Source: an uncultured Anaeromyxobacter sp. (GTDB lineage: Bacteria; Myxococcota; Myxococcia; Myxococcales; Anaeromyxobacteraceae). Taken from it: a stretch of DNA of 51,436 nucleotides. The notes under the pieces were generated by a model. The model worked only from the letters and a program-made list of their open reading frames with translations. It had not been told where the DNA came from and ran no database searches. Below are positions 35,665-44,223 of this stretch, piece after piece. How positions within the stretch are numbered: the first letter of the stretch is position 1; each line of letters begins with the position of its first letter. Both the position numbers and the translations under genes were made by a program. Location of the stretch: assembly GCA_903904005.1 (NCBI GenBank), contig CAIVAR010000007.1, forward strand, positions 1 to 51,436, given 5' to 3'.

Positions 35665-36680
35665 ACTCCCGGCTCCTGCTCCTGCCCCTCGCGCTCCTCG
35701 CCGTCGGCTGCCAGAACGGGTCGAAGAAGGCGGAGGCCTCCGCGCCGCAGCCCTACAAGTTCCCGCACGCCATGCACATCGAGTCGGGCGTGGCCTGCGT
35801 CGAGTGCCACGCGCCCATCCTCAAGTCTTCGGCGCTGCGGACCAACGCCGTCGACGTGGCGATGCCGGCCAAGGCCGAGCTCTGCCTGGGCTGCCACGAC
35901 CCGGTTCCCGACTACAAGCCGGTGATGCGCTTCGCGCCGGCGGTGATGTTCGACCACGCCGCCCACATCCCGCGCCAGAAGGGCGTGAAGGACGAGTGCC
36001 AGGGCTGCCACGCCAAGATCGCCGAGCCCGGCACCTTCAACGTCATCACGCCGGCGATGGCCACGTGCACCGCCTGCCACAACCACAAGCAGGACTACGC
36101 GGTCGGGCGCTGCACGCCCTGCCACACGAATCTGAAGATGTACGAGAAGCCGGTGAAGGATTACAGCCACGAGGCGAACTTCCTCGAGACCCACGGCAAG
36201 TGGGCCCGGGCCTCGGTCACCACCTGCTCGTCCTGCCACGACCAGACGATGTGCGCGAAGTGCCACACCGCGGCGACGCGCCCCATGCCGCCGTCGATCC
36301 AGTTCCCGGAGAAGGTGACGGCCGACTTCATCCACCGCGGCGACTGGATCTCCCGCCACGCCATCGACAGCTGGGCCGACCCCACGAGCTGCACGAAGTG
36401 CCACGGCACCGGCTACTGCCAGAGCTGCCACTCGTTCCAGGGCGTGGCCCCCGGCAACGGCTCGTTCCGCGACCCGCACCCGGTCGGCTGGATCTCGGTC
36501 CACGGCCCGGCGGCACGGCAGAACATCGTCTCCTGCGCGGCTTGCCACAACCAGGGCGCCCAGTCGATCTGCGTGGTCTGCCACACGTCGAAGCGCGTGA
36601 ACCCGCACCCGCCAAGCTGGAAGGGCACGCGGTCGCAGATCGACGGCAACCAGATGTGCAAGATCTGCCACAATTTGTAG
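35661..36680 (+). CDS. dodecaheme c-type cytochrome lipoprotein
   Basis: The 339-residue product has a lipoprotein signal (LLLLPLALLAVGC, lipobox Cys17) and twelve CXXCH heme-attachment motifs: CVECH, CLGCH, CQGCH, CTACH, CTPCH, CSSCH, CAKCH, CTKCH, CQSCH, CAACH, CVVCH and CKICH. Extra histidines between them can serve as distal ligands. It is therefore a periplasmic or outer-membrane-anchored electron carrier, likely for extracellular or long-range electron transfer. Its start codon overlaps the stop of the barrel gene by four bases (ATGA). No other electron-transfer gene is nearby. Two independent signals (lipobox and heme count) make this call firm; the redox partner is unknown. Confidence 0.93.
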   Translation: MNSRLLLLPLALLAVGCQNGSKKAEASAPQPYKFPHAMHIESGVACVECHAPILKSSALRTNAVDVAMPAKAELCLGCHDPVPDYKPVMRFAPAVMFDHAAHIPRQKGVKDECQGCHAKIAEPGTFNVITPAMATCTACHNHKQDYAVGRCTPCHTNLKMYEKPVKDYSHEANFLETHGKWARASVTTCSSCHDQTMCAKCHTAATRPMPPSIQFPEKVTADFIHRGDWISRHAIDSWADPTSCTKCHGTGYCQSCHSFQGVAPGNGSFRDPHPVGWISVHGPAARQNIVSCAACHNQGAQSICVVCHTSKRVNPHPPSWKGTRSQIDGNQMCKICHNL

Positions 36681-36742
36681 ATCGCCAGGACCCCGATCCC
36701 CCTCGACCTCCTCGAACGCCGCCTCGACCGCCCCCCTTCACG

Positions 36743-36770
36743 GGACGGTCGGGACGGTCGGGACGGTCGC
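36743..36770. repeat. short tandem repeat GGGACGGTC x3
   Basis: Three direct copies of a 9-bp unit lie in the 238-bp gap between the convergent cytochrome and mpl genes. I see no gene or clear terminator in this gap. Confidence 0.7.
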
Positions 36771-36918
36771 GGCGGCCTTCAGCGGTGGTCCAAGGTGATC
36801 GCCCCTCCCCCAACATCCCGAGAGTCGGGCCGCGGCGACCCTCGCCCCGCCAGGCGCCAGGGGTGGCCTCGGCGCGGGGCGCCGACCCGTCCCGAGGGTC
36901 GCCCGCTTCCACCCCACC

Positions 36919-38340
36919 CTACGCGCGGCGTGACGGCACGGCCGCGATCACCTTCGTCCAGAACGCTCCAAAGGCCCCGTTCGACATCCCGACCACCACA
37001 TCGCCGGGCCTCGCCTTCGCGGCGACGTCGGCGACGATCTCCTCCACCGTCGCTCTCGCCGACGCCGGCACGCCCCGCGCCGTGACCTCGGCGGCGAGCC
37101 GGTCCACGTCGAGCCGCTCCGCCTCCGGCACCCGGTCGGTCGGAGCCGGCCGGAGCAGCCACACCTCCGCCGCCGCGCCGAAGCTCCGCGCGTACTCCTC
37201 CTGGTGGAGGTTCCGTCGCGACGTGTTGGACCTGGGCTCGAAGGCGACGAGCAGCCGCGCCCCCGGATAGGAGCCCTGGATGGCGGCGAGCGTCCGGTCG
37301 ACCGCGGTGGGGTGGTGGGCGAAGTCGTCCACGACCGTCACGCCCCCCACCACGCCGCGCACCTCCTGGCGCCGCTTCACCCCGCGGAAGGCCTCGAGCC
37401 CCGCCGCGATCTCCTGGAACGACAGCCCGAGACGGGTCGCCGCCGCGGCCACGCCGAGCGCGTTCTCCACGTTGTGGGCCCCGCCCACGGTGAGGCGCAC
37501 CGGCCCCAGTTCACGGCCGCCCCGGACGAGCCGGAACCGCGCACCGTCCGGCCCGAGGGAAAGCCCCCGCGCCTCCCAGTCGGCCGGCCGCTCCACCGAG
37601 TAGGTCTCGACGGTGCAGCGCGCCTTCCGCGAGATCGCGACCACGCTCTCCCAGGTCGAGCAGGCGGCCAGGAAGCCGTCGGCCGGCAGGATGTCGACGA
37701 AGCGCTCGAAGGCGCTTTGGTAGTGGGCCTCGTCCCGGTAGATGTCGGCGTGGTCCAGTTCACACGACGTGAAGATGGCGGTCCGCGGCCGGTAGTGCAG
37801 GAACTTGGGCCCCTTGTCGAAGTAGGCCGTGTCGTACTCGTCCCCCTCGACCACGAAGGGCTCGCCTCCGCCCAGCCGGAAGTTGGAGTCGAAGTCGCGG
37901 GTCACGCCCCCCACCAGGAAGGACGGATCGCGCCCGGCGTGGTGGAGCAGGAACCCCATGATCGCGCTCGTGGTGGTCTTCCCGTGCGTCCCCACCACCA
38001 CGACACCGTGGCGCGGCCCGATGAAGAGCTCGCCCAGCGCCTGCGGGAAGGAGACGTGCGGCAGCCCGCGCTCCCGCATGGCCGCGGCCTCCGGGTTCAC
38101 GGCCCGTACCACGTTGCCCACCACCACCACGTCGGGCCGGGCCCGGTCGAGGTTCTCGGCCCGGTACCCCTGCATCGCCTCGATGCCCCAGCGCTCGAGC
38201 TGGGTCGACATGGGCGGGTAGACGTTCTCGTCCGACCCGGTGACCTCGTAGCCGGCCGCCTTCAGCATCCCGGCGAAGGAGCCCATGCCGGTGCCGGCCA
38301 CGCCGATGAGGTGAACCCGCCGGACCTTCTTCCAGTCCAC
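36919..38340 (-). CDS. mpl: UDP-N-acetylmuramate:L-alanyl-gamma-D-glutamyl-meso-diaminopimelate ligase
   Basis: Mpl joins recycled murein tripeptide to UDP-MurNAc. The 473-residue protein is a Mur ligase: N-terminal VHLIGVAGTGMGSFAGML, ATP loop VVGTHGKTTTSA, EGDEYDTAYFDKGPKF (a stretch favouring Mpl over MurC), HADIY and the C-terminal DDFAHHPTAV. The GTG at 38340 lies 8 nt after the preceding stop. It is the last gene of a leftward operon with ldcA and a serine hydrolase, which fits tripeptide supply and reuse. Confidence 0.9.
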   Translation of the reverse strand: MDWKKVRRVHLIGVAGTGMGSFAGMLKAAGYEVTGSDENVYPPMSTQLERWGIEAMQGYRAENLDRARPDVVVVGNVVRAVNPEAAAMRERGLPHVSFPQALGELFIGPRHGVVVVGTHGKTTTSAIMGFLLHHAGRDPSFLVGGVTRDFDSNFRLGGGEPFVVEGDEYDTAYFDKGPKFLHYRPRTAIFTSCELDHADIYRDEAHYQSAFERFVDILPADGFLAACSTWESVVAISRKARCTVETYSVERPADWEARGLSLGPDGARFRLVRGGRELGPVRLTVGGAHNVENALGVAAAATRLGLSFQEIAAGLEAFRGVKRRQEVRGVVGGVTVVDDFAHHPTAVDRTLAAIQGSYPGARLLVAFEPRSNTSRRNLHQEEYARSFGAAAEVWLLRPAPTDRVPEAERLDVDRLAAEVTARGVPASARATVEEIVADVAAKARPGDVVVGMSNGAFGAFWTKVIAAVPSRRA

Positions 38341-38348
38341 CGCTCCGC

Positions 38349-39473
38349 TCAAGCCGCCTCCGTCACCGCATCGTGAAAGGCCTGCCGCACGGCCAGGATC
38401 TCGGCCGGCCGCCGTCCGCCCGGAGAGACGTGGTTCGTGAGCAGCACGCAGACCAGCTGCCGATCCCGGTCGATCCAGAGCGAGCACCCCGTGTAGCCCA
38501 GGTGGCCGATCGCGCCAAGGGGTCCCTTCCCCAGCTTGGTGCCGATCGACGATCCGGCCGCGCTCGGCGTGTCCCAGGCGAGCGCCCGCTCGCTCCCCGG
38601 CGTCCCGTCCCGGCGTGCGAACTCGCGGGCAAGCCGGGCGTCGAGGATCCGCCCGTGCCCTTCCATGGCGAGGAGCCACTCCTGCCCCAGGCGGGCCAGG
38701 TTCCCCGCCGTGGAGAAGAGCCCGGCGTGGCCGGCGACGCCCCCCATGGCCCAGGCGTTGTCGTCGTTCACGGTGCCCTGGTTCAGCTCGTGCCGGTGCG
38801 CGCACTGCTCGGTCGGTGCGTACCGGCGCCCGGCGCAGGGCCCCTGCCCGGTGGCGAGCCTCCCGGCGGTGACGAAGAAGGTGTCGGCCATCCCCATCGG
38901 CGCGGCCACACGCTCGGCGAACTGCCGGTCGAGCGGCGCGCCGCCGGCGGCCTCGACGAGGAGCCCGAGCGCGATGAACCCCGGATCCCCGTACAGCGCG
39001 CGCGTCCCCGGGGGCGCCTCGAGCGGCTCCCCGGCGAGCGCCGCCTCCACGATCTCCCGCCCCCGCGCGAAGGCGGGCGCGAGGTCGGCCGGACGCCCGT
39101 CCGGCGGCAGGAAGGCCTGTCCGGCGAGGGGATCGGCCATGGCCCGCTCGTACCAGGGGCGCCACGAGGGGAGCCCGCTCGAATGGGCGAGGAGGTGGCG
39201 GACCGTGATCTGCTCCTTCCCTCCCTCCCGGAAGCCCGGCAGCCACTCCGCCGCCGGCGTGTCGAGCCCGATGCGCCCATCCTTCACGAGGAGTGCCGCG
39301 AGGGTCCCGGTGACGAGCGGCTTGGTGAGGGAGGCCACGTCGAAGAGCAGCGGCCCTCCTGCGCCGCCGCTCGCGCCCCCGTCACTCCCCGCGAAGGTGA
39401 CCACGCCGTTGCGGAGCACGACCGCGTCCCAGGCCGGTGCGACGCTCGCAGGAACCCCGAACTTGACGGTCAT
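38349..39473 (-). CDS. serine hydrolase, beta-lactamase/class C-like penicillin-binding family
   Basis: The 374-residue protein has the active-site SxxK in DVASLTKPLV (Ser about 48), HLLAHSSGLPSW, a Tyr in RALYGDPGF and a C-terminal IGHLGYTGCSLWIDRD in the position of the KTG-type box. It has no signal peptide, so it is probably cytoplasmic or non-classical, and true beta-lactamase activity is unlikely. Its ATG overlaps the ldcA stop (ATGA), indicating coupling. Sitting between LdcA and Mpl, it may hydrolyse a murein-derived peptide or amide; that is inference. Confidence 0.82.
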   Translation of the reverse strand: MTVKFGVPASVAPAWDAVVLRNGVVTFAGSDGGASGGAGGPLLFDVASLTKPLVTGTLAALLVKDGRIGLDTPAAEWLPGFREGGKEQITVRHLLAHSSGLPSWRPWYERAMADPLAGQAFLPPDGRPADLAPAFARGREIVEAALAGEPLEAPPGTRALYGDPGFIALGLLVEAAGGAPLDRQFAERVAAPMGMADTFFVTAGRLATGQGPCAGRRYAPTEQCAHRHELNQGTVNDDNAWAMGGVAGHAGLFSTAGNLARLGQEWLLAMEGHGRILDARLAREFARRDGTPGSERALAWDTPSAAGSSIGTKLGKGPLGAIGHLGYTGCSLWIDRDRQLVCVLLTNHVSPGGRRPAEILAVRQAFHDAVTEAA

Positions 39474-40420
39474 GTCGTCGCGCCCTGCTCGAAGGAGAGG
39501 CGGGGCGGCCCCTCCTCGGGCTGGCGCGGCGCGACCACGGTCACCATCGACCCGAAGGGGAGCGCGTAGTTGTCGTCCTCGTGCCCGGCCGGCACGCCCT
39601 CGATGGTCGGGACGCCGAGATCCCAGGCGGTCCGCCGCACCACCTCGACCCCCTCCAGCTCGGGGTCGTCACACTGGGTGAACTGGCCGATGGCGATCCC
39701 GACCACCCGGTCGAGCGCGCCGGCGAGGCGCAGCTGGGTGAGCATCCGGTCGATCCGGTAGGGGCGCTCGCCGACGTCCTCGAGGAAGAGCACCGCCCCG
39801 GCGAAGCGGGGCGCCCAGGGGGTCCCGCACAGGTGGGAGAGCACGGTGAGCGACCCGCCGAGGAGCTGGCCGGAGGCCATCCCCGGCCGCAGCGTGGCCC
39901 GGGCCACCACCCCGCGACCCGGCGGCGGCACCGGCGCGCGCCGGTCGGAGAGGGGGGGCGAGCCGCCGAAGAGGAGCCCCTCCAGGTGATCGAGCGCCTC
40001 GGGCCCCATCCGCCCGAGCTGGGTGACCACCGGACCGTGCACGGTGACGAGGCCGCTGCGGTTCAGGAGCACGTGGAGCGCGGTGATGTCGCTGAACCCC
40101 ACGAAGACCTTTGCGGGGTGGAAGAGGCGTGCCGCCTCGAGCCGGGGCAGCAGCCGCATCGCCCCGTAGCCGCCCCGGGCGCACCAGACCGCCTTCGCCT
40201 CGGGGTCGCTCGCCGCCTCGTGCATCTCGGCGAGCCGCCGGGCATCGTCCCCGGCCAGGTAGCCGGTCCGGGAGACGATATCGTCCCGCATCCGGGGAAC
40301 GAGCCCCAGCCGGTCCCGGAGCACCGCGAGCCCCTTCTCGAACGCCTCCGGGTCGAACGGACCGGACGGGGCGACGATCCGGACCACGTCTCCCCTCTTC
40401 AAGGCTGGCGGCTTGATCAC
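39470..40420 (-). CDS. ldcA: LD-carboxypeptidase (S66 family)
   Basis: LdcA removes the terminal D-Ala from murein tetrapeptides in the cytoplasm, giving the tripeptide that Mpl reuses. The 316-residue protein starts KPPALKRGDVVRIVAPSGP after GTG 40420 and has CARGGYGAMRLLP, the nucleophile motif FVGFSDITAL, VHGP and the later LGGSLTVLSHLCGTPWAP and PAGHEDDNYALPFG blocks. The upstream open frame to 40648 runs into the acs leader and is rejected. No clear Shine-Dalgarno is seen at 40420. Confidence 0.9.
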   Translation of the reverse strand: MIKPPALKRGDVVRIVAPSGPFDPEAFEKGLAVLRDRLGLVPRMRDDIVSRTGYLAGDDARRLAEMHEAASDPEAKAVWCARGGYGAMRLLPRLEAARLFHPAKVFVGFSDITALHVLLNRSGLVTVHGPVVTQLGRMGPEALDHLEGLLFGGSPPLSDRRAPVPPPGRGVVARATLRPGMASGQLLGGSLTVLSHLCGTPWAPRFAGAVLFLEDVGERPYRIDRMLTQLRLAGALDRVVGIAIGQFTQCDDPELEGVEVVRRTAWDLGVPTIEGVPAGHEDDNYALPFGSMVTVVAPRQPEEGPPRLSFEQGATT

Positions 40421-40494
40421 CGCCGGAGCATATCCGTAGGGCCCACCCGGGTCGAGATCGCCGCACCGCGTCAAGATCTCGTTCCGGGGGGCGT

Positions 40495-40524
40495 TTGTTG
40501 GGGCCCCGGCCCCTTTGCTAGGTT
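40495..40524 (+). promoter_or_regulatory. possible acs promoter with GC palindrome
   Basis: TTGTTG (40495-40500) and TAGGTT (40519-40524) are spaced by 18 bp, and GGGGCCCCGGCCCC, an imperfect inverted repeat, fills the spacer. The TAG-type -10 resembles the two other promoter candidates in this window. Confidence 0.3.
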
Positions 40525-40545
40525 GCCACCGAGAGGAACTCCGAC

Positions 40546-42441
40546 ATGACCGACAGGATCTCGCCCGACGGTGAAGTCTACTACCCCACCCCCGAGGTGG
40601 TCGCCCAGGCCCGCGTGAAGGACTGGGACGCGCTCGCCAAGGTGGCACTCGCCGATCCCCAGGCCTTCTGGGCCAAGGAGGCCGAGGAGCTCGAGTGGTA
40701 CCGGCGCTGGGACAAGGTCCTCGACGACTCGAAGAAGCCCTTCTACAAGTGGTTCGCCGGCGCGCAGTGCAACATCGTCCACAACGCGCTCGACCGGCAC
40801 CAGAAGAGCTGGCGCAAGAACAAGCTCAGCCTCGTGTGGGTGGGCGAGCGCAACGAGGTCCGCACCTACTCGTACTTCGCGCTCAACCGGGACGTCTGCA
40901 AGTTCGCCAACGTCCTCAAGGCCATGGGCGTCCGCAAGGGCGACCGGGTCACCATCTACATGCCGCGCATCCCCGAGATCGTCATCGCGATGCTGGCCTG
41001 CGCGAAGATCGGCGCCATCCACTCGGTGGTCTACGGCGGCTTCAGCGTCGACGCGCTCCAGGGGCGCATCGAGGACAGCGAGTCGAAGGTGGTGGTCACC
41101 GCCGACGGCGGCTTCATGAACGGCAAGGTCGTCGAGCTGAAGAAGATCGTCGACGACGCCGTCCGGCACGCACCCACAGTGGAGACGGTCATCGTGGTGC
41201 AGCGCACCGGCCACGAGGTCCGCATGGAGGCGGGGCGCGACTACTGGTACCACGACCTCATGAAGCTGCCGCTCGCCACCGGCGTGTCGGCCACCGAGGT
41301 GATGGACGCCTACGACCCGCTCTACATGCTCTACACGTCGGGCACGACGGGCAAGCCCAAGGGGCTCATCCACTGTCACGGCGGGTACATGGTGGGGGTC
41401 TACTCCACGCTCAAGTACGTCTTCGACCTGAAGGACGAGGACCGCTACTGGTGCGCCGCCGATCCGGGCTGGGTGACCGGCCACTCGTACATCGTCTACG
41501 GGCCGCTCCTCATGGGCGCGACCACCTTCATGTACGAGGGGGCCCCCACCTACCCGTATCCGAACCGCTGGTGGCACCTCGTCGAGAAGTACGGCATCAC
41601 CATCCTCTACACCGCGCCCACCGCCATCCGCGGCCTGATGCGCTTCGGCGAGTCGTGGCCCAACCGGCACGACCTCTCCACCTTGCGCATCCTCGGCTCG
41701 GTCGGCGAGCCCATCAACCCGGAAGCCTGGAAGTGGTACCACCGGGTCATCGGCAAGGGGCGCTGTCCCATCATGGACACCTGGTGGCAGACCGAGACCG
41801 GCATGTTCCAGCTCACCCCCACGCCGGTGGTCCCGCTCAAGCCCGGCTCGGCCACCCGCCCCTTCTTCGGGCAGGACGCCGAGATCCTCGACGAGGCCGG
41901 AGCCCCGGTCGCCGACGGCGAGGAGGGGTTCCTGGCGCTCAAGAACCCGTGGCCGGCGGCCGCCATCACCATCTACAAGGACCCCGATCGCTACGTGAGC
42001 CAGTACTGGTCCAAGTACCCGGGCAAGTACATGGCCGGCGACTCGGCCAAGCGGGACAAGGACGGCTACTTCTGGGTCATCGGCCGGACCGACGACGTCA
42101 TCAAGGTCTCCGGCTACCGGCTCGGCACCGCCGAGGTGGAGAGCGCGCTCGTCAGCCACCCCGCCGTCGCCGAGGCGGCCGTCATCGGGATCTCCCACGA
42201 GGTGAAGGGGCAGTGCATCCACGCCTACTGCATCCTCCGCAAGGGCTTCAAGGAGTCGGAGGAGCTGGCCGACGAGGTGAAGGCCCACGTGGGCAAGCAC
42301 ATGGGACCCATCGTCCGCCCCGAGAAGATCACCTTCGTCGACTCGCTGCCCAAGACCCGCTCCGGGAAGATCATGCGACGCGTTCTCAAGGCACGCGCGC
42401 AGGGGCTCCCCGACGGCGACGTCTCCACCCTCGAGGAGTAG
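40546..42441 (+). CDS. acs: acetyl-CoA synthetase (AMP-forming)
   Basis: Acs activates acetate with ATP and CoA to acetyl-CoA. The 631-residue protein has the adenylation core: YTSGTTGKPKGLIH, the DTWWQTETGM motif with the Trp that shapes the acetate pocket, YMAGDSAKRDKDGYFWVIGRTDD, and the C-terminal PKTRSGKIMRR whose lysine is the usual acetylation switch. ATG 40546 follows GAGAGGAA. It is transcribed away from ldcA. A deacetylase-family protein is encoded 6.4 kb upstream, but no acetyltransferase regulator is adjacent. Confidence 0.95.
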   Translation: MTDRISPDGEVYYPTPEVVAQARVKDWDALAKVALADPQAFWAKEAEELEWYRRWDKVLDDSKKPFYKWFAGAQCNIVHNALDRHQKSWRKNKLSLVWVGERNEVRTYSYFALNRDVCKFANVLKAMGVRKGDRVTIYMPRIPEIVIAMLACAKIGAIHSVVYGGFSVDALQGRIEDSESKVVVTADGGFMNGKVVELKKIVDDAVRHAPTVETVIVVQRTGHEVRMEAGRDYWYHDLMKLPLATGVSATEVMDAYDPLYMLYTSGTTGKPKGLIHCHGGYMVGVYSTLKYVFDLKDEDRYWCAADPGWVTGHSYIVYGPLLMGATTFMYEGAPTYPYPNRWWHLVEKYGITILYTAPTAIRGLMRFGESWPNRHDLSTLRILGSVGEPINPEAWKWYHRVIGKGRCPIMDTWWQTETGMFQLTPTPVVPLKPGSATRPFFGQDAEILDEAGAPVADGEEGFLALKNPWPAAAITIYKDPDRYVSQYWSKYPGKYMAGDSAKRDKDGYFWVIGRTDDVIKVSGYRLGTAEVESALVSHPAVAEAAVIGISHEVKGQCIHAYCILRKGFKESEELADEVKAHVGKHMGPIVRPEKITFVDSLPKTRSGKIMRRVLKARAQGLPDGDVSTLEE

Positions 42442-42506
42442 GCCGCCTTCCTCTTCCGGCCGCCGCGGTTTCGGGGTAAACACCTCGAAACCCGCAAGGA
42501 GAACTC

Positions 42507-43451
42507 ATGAGAATCCTCGTCGCCGCAGCGCTGCTCGCCCTCTCGGTCCCGGCCTTTGCCGCCACCCCGGACCCCAAGACCGAGGAGGACAAGACCGTCT
42601 ACGCTCTCGGCGCCCTGGTCTCCCGCAACTTCAAGGAGTTCAAGCTCAACGCCAAGCAGGTCGAGCAGGTCCAGAAGGGCATGACCGACTCGCTGACCGG
42701 CAAGAAGCTCGCGGTCGACATGGAGAAGGTCCAGCCCAAGGTGATGGACTACCTGAAGGCGAACACCCCCGCCTCGCCCGGCGCTCCCAAGGACGCGAAG
42801 CCCTCCACCGCCCCGAAGCCGGTCCCCGACCAGAACACCCTCTACGCGCTCGGCGTGCTGGCCTCGAAGAACCTGACCGACCTCTCCCTCACGCCCGCCC
42901 AGGTCGCGATGATGGAGCGGGGCATGGCCGACGGCATCAACGGCAAGAAGGCCCCCATCGACGTCGCCACCTACGAGCCCAAGGTGCAGGAGTTCGCCAA
43001 GGGGCGGGTGATGGCCGCCGCCGAGGCCCGCAAGACCAAGGAGTCCGGTGAGGCCGCCGCCTACGAGAAGAAGCCGGGCGCGCAGAAGACCGCCTCGGGG
43101 CTCATCTACGTCCCGGTCCGCGCCGGCACGGGTGCCTCCCCCGCCGCGACCGACAAGGTCAAGGTGAACTACGAGGGAACGCTGATGAACGGCACCGTCT
43201 TCGACAGCTCCTACAAGCGCGGCCAGCCCATCGAGTTCGGCCTGAACCAGGTCATCCCCTGCTGGACCGAGGGCGTGCAGAAGCTGAAGGTCGGTGGCGA
43301 GGCCACGCTGGTCTGCCCTCCGTCGATCGCCTACGGCGAGCGCGGTTCCCCCCCGACCATCCCGCCCAACTCCACCCTGGTCTTCCGGGTCGAGCTGCTC
43401 GGCACCACGCCCGGCACGCCCGCTCCCGCCCCCGCTCCCGCCGGAAAGTGA
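42507..43451 (+). CDS. exported FKBP-type peptidyl-prolyl isomerase with duplicated N-terminal domain
   Basis: The 314-residue protein has a signal peptide (MRILVAAALLALSVPAFAA), two copies of an FKBP_N-like helical unit (KTVYALGALVSRNFKEFKL and NTLYALGVLASKNLTDLSL, about 95 residues apart), and a C-terminal FKBP domain with KVNYEGTLMNGTVFDSS, QVIPCWTEGVQKLKVGG and IPPNSTLVFRVELL. The FKBP_N units normally give a dimer, so a single chain with two is unusual. It is probably a periplasmic folding factor. The next FKBP gene starts 1 nt after its stop. Confidence 0.9.
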   Translation: MRILVAAALLALSVPAFAATPDPKTEEDKTVYALGALVSRNFKEFKLNAKQVEQVQKGMTDSLTGKKLAVDMEKVQPKVMDYLKANTPASPGAPKDAKPSTAPKPVPDQNTLYALGVLASKNLTDLSLTPAQVAMMERGMADGINGKKAPIDVATYEPKVQEFAKGRVMAAAEARKTKESGEAAAYEKKPGAQKTASGLIYVPVRAGTGASPAATDKVKVNYEGTLMNGTVFDSSYKRGQPIEFGLNQVIPCWTEGVQKLKVGGEATLVCPPSIAYGERGSPPTIPPNSTLVFRVELLGTTPGTPAPAPAPAGK

Positions 43452-43452
43452 C

Positions 43453-44142
43453 ATGACGACCACCGCCCTCCTCCTCCTGGCCCTCGCAGCGGCTCCGGCC
43501 GCGGCGCCCGCCGAGATGACCGAGCGCCAGAAGACCCTCTACGCGCTCGGCGTCTCGGCTGCAGACAGCTTCAAGGTCTTCGAGCTCAAGCCGGACGAGG
43601 TGGCGGTGGTGCAGCGCGGGCTGTCCGACGCGATGCTCGGCAAGAAGCTCAAGGTGGACATGAAGGTGTATCGCCCCAAGGTGAACGAGCTCGCCTCCAA
43701 GGGCTACGCGGCGCAGAGCACGGCGCTCGTGGCCCGCTTCGGGGCGCAGAAGGGGGCGGTCACCACCGCCTCCGGGCTCGTCTACATCGAGGTTTCGCCG
43801 GGCTCGGGCGCGAAGCCCGGCCCGGAGGACACCGTCAAGGTGAACTACGAGGGCAAGCTGCCCGACGGCACCGTCTTCGACGCCAACCGGCGCCGGAGCG
43901 ACGCCCCGGCCACCCTGCCGCTCGACAAGGTGATCCGCTGCTGGAAGGAAGGGATCCAGAAGATGAAGGTGGGCGGCAGGGCCACCATCGTCTGCCCGTC
44001 CGAGCTCGCCTACGGCGAGGCCGGCCGTCCGCCCACGATCCCGCCCAACGCGGCGCTGGTCTTCGAGGTCGAGCTCGTCGGGATCGACGCGCCCGGCGCC
44101 CCGGCTCCCGCGTCGGCTCCGGCGTCGGCTCCGGCGAAGTAG
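43453..44142 (+). CDS. exported FKBP-type peptidyl-prolyl isomerase
   Basis: The 229-residue protein has a signal peptide (TTTALLLLALAAAPAAAPA), one FKBP_N unit (KTLYALGVSAADSFKVFEL) and a C-terminal FKBP domain with KVNYEGKLPDGTVFDANRR, KVIRCWKEGIQKMKVGG and IPPNAALVFEVELVG. It looks like a tandem duplicate of the preceding gene that has one N-terminal unit instead of two. ATG 43453 lies 1 nt after the upstream stop, so the two are translationally coupled. The C-terminus ends in a short Ala/Pro/Ser repeat. Confidence 0.9.
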   Translation: MTTTALLLLALAAAPAAAPAEMTERQKTLYALGVSAADSFKVFELKPDEVAVVQRGLSDAMLGKKLKVDMKVYRPKVNELASKGYAAQSTALVARFGAQKGAVTTASGLVYIEVSPGSGAKPGPEDTVKVNYEGKLPDGTVFDANRRRSDAPATLPLDKVIRCWKEGIQKMKVGGRATIVCPSELAYGEAGRPPTIPPNAALVFEVELVGIDAPGAPAPASAPASAPAK

Positions 44143-44223
44143 CGCCCCGCGGGGCCACGCCCCGGTAGGGACAGCCCCGAGCGAACGCTGGCGAAGGTCC
44201 TCGCCATGGCCCTGAATGGGGCC

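Noticed and set aside
38349-39473. Antibiotic-resistance beta-lactamase
   Set aside because: No signal peptide, and its operon context is murein recycling; the fold alone does not imply beta-lactam hydrolysis.
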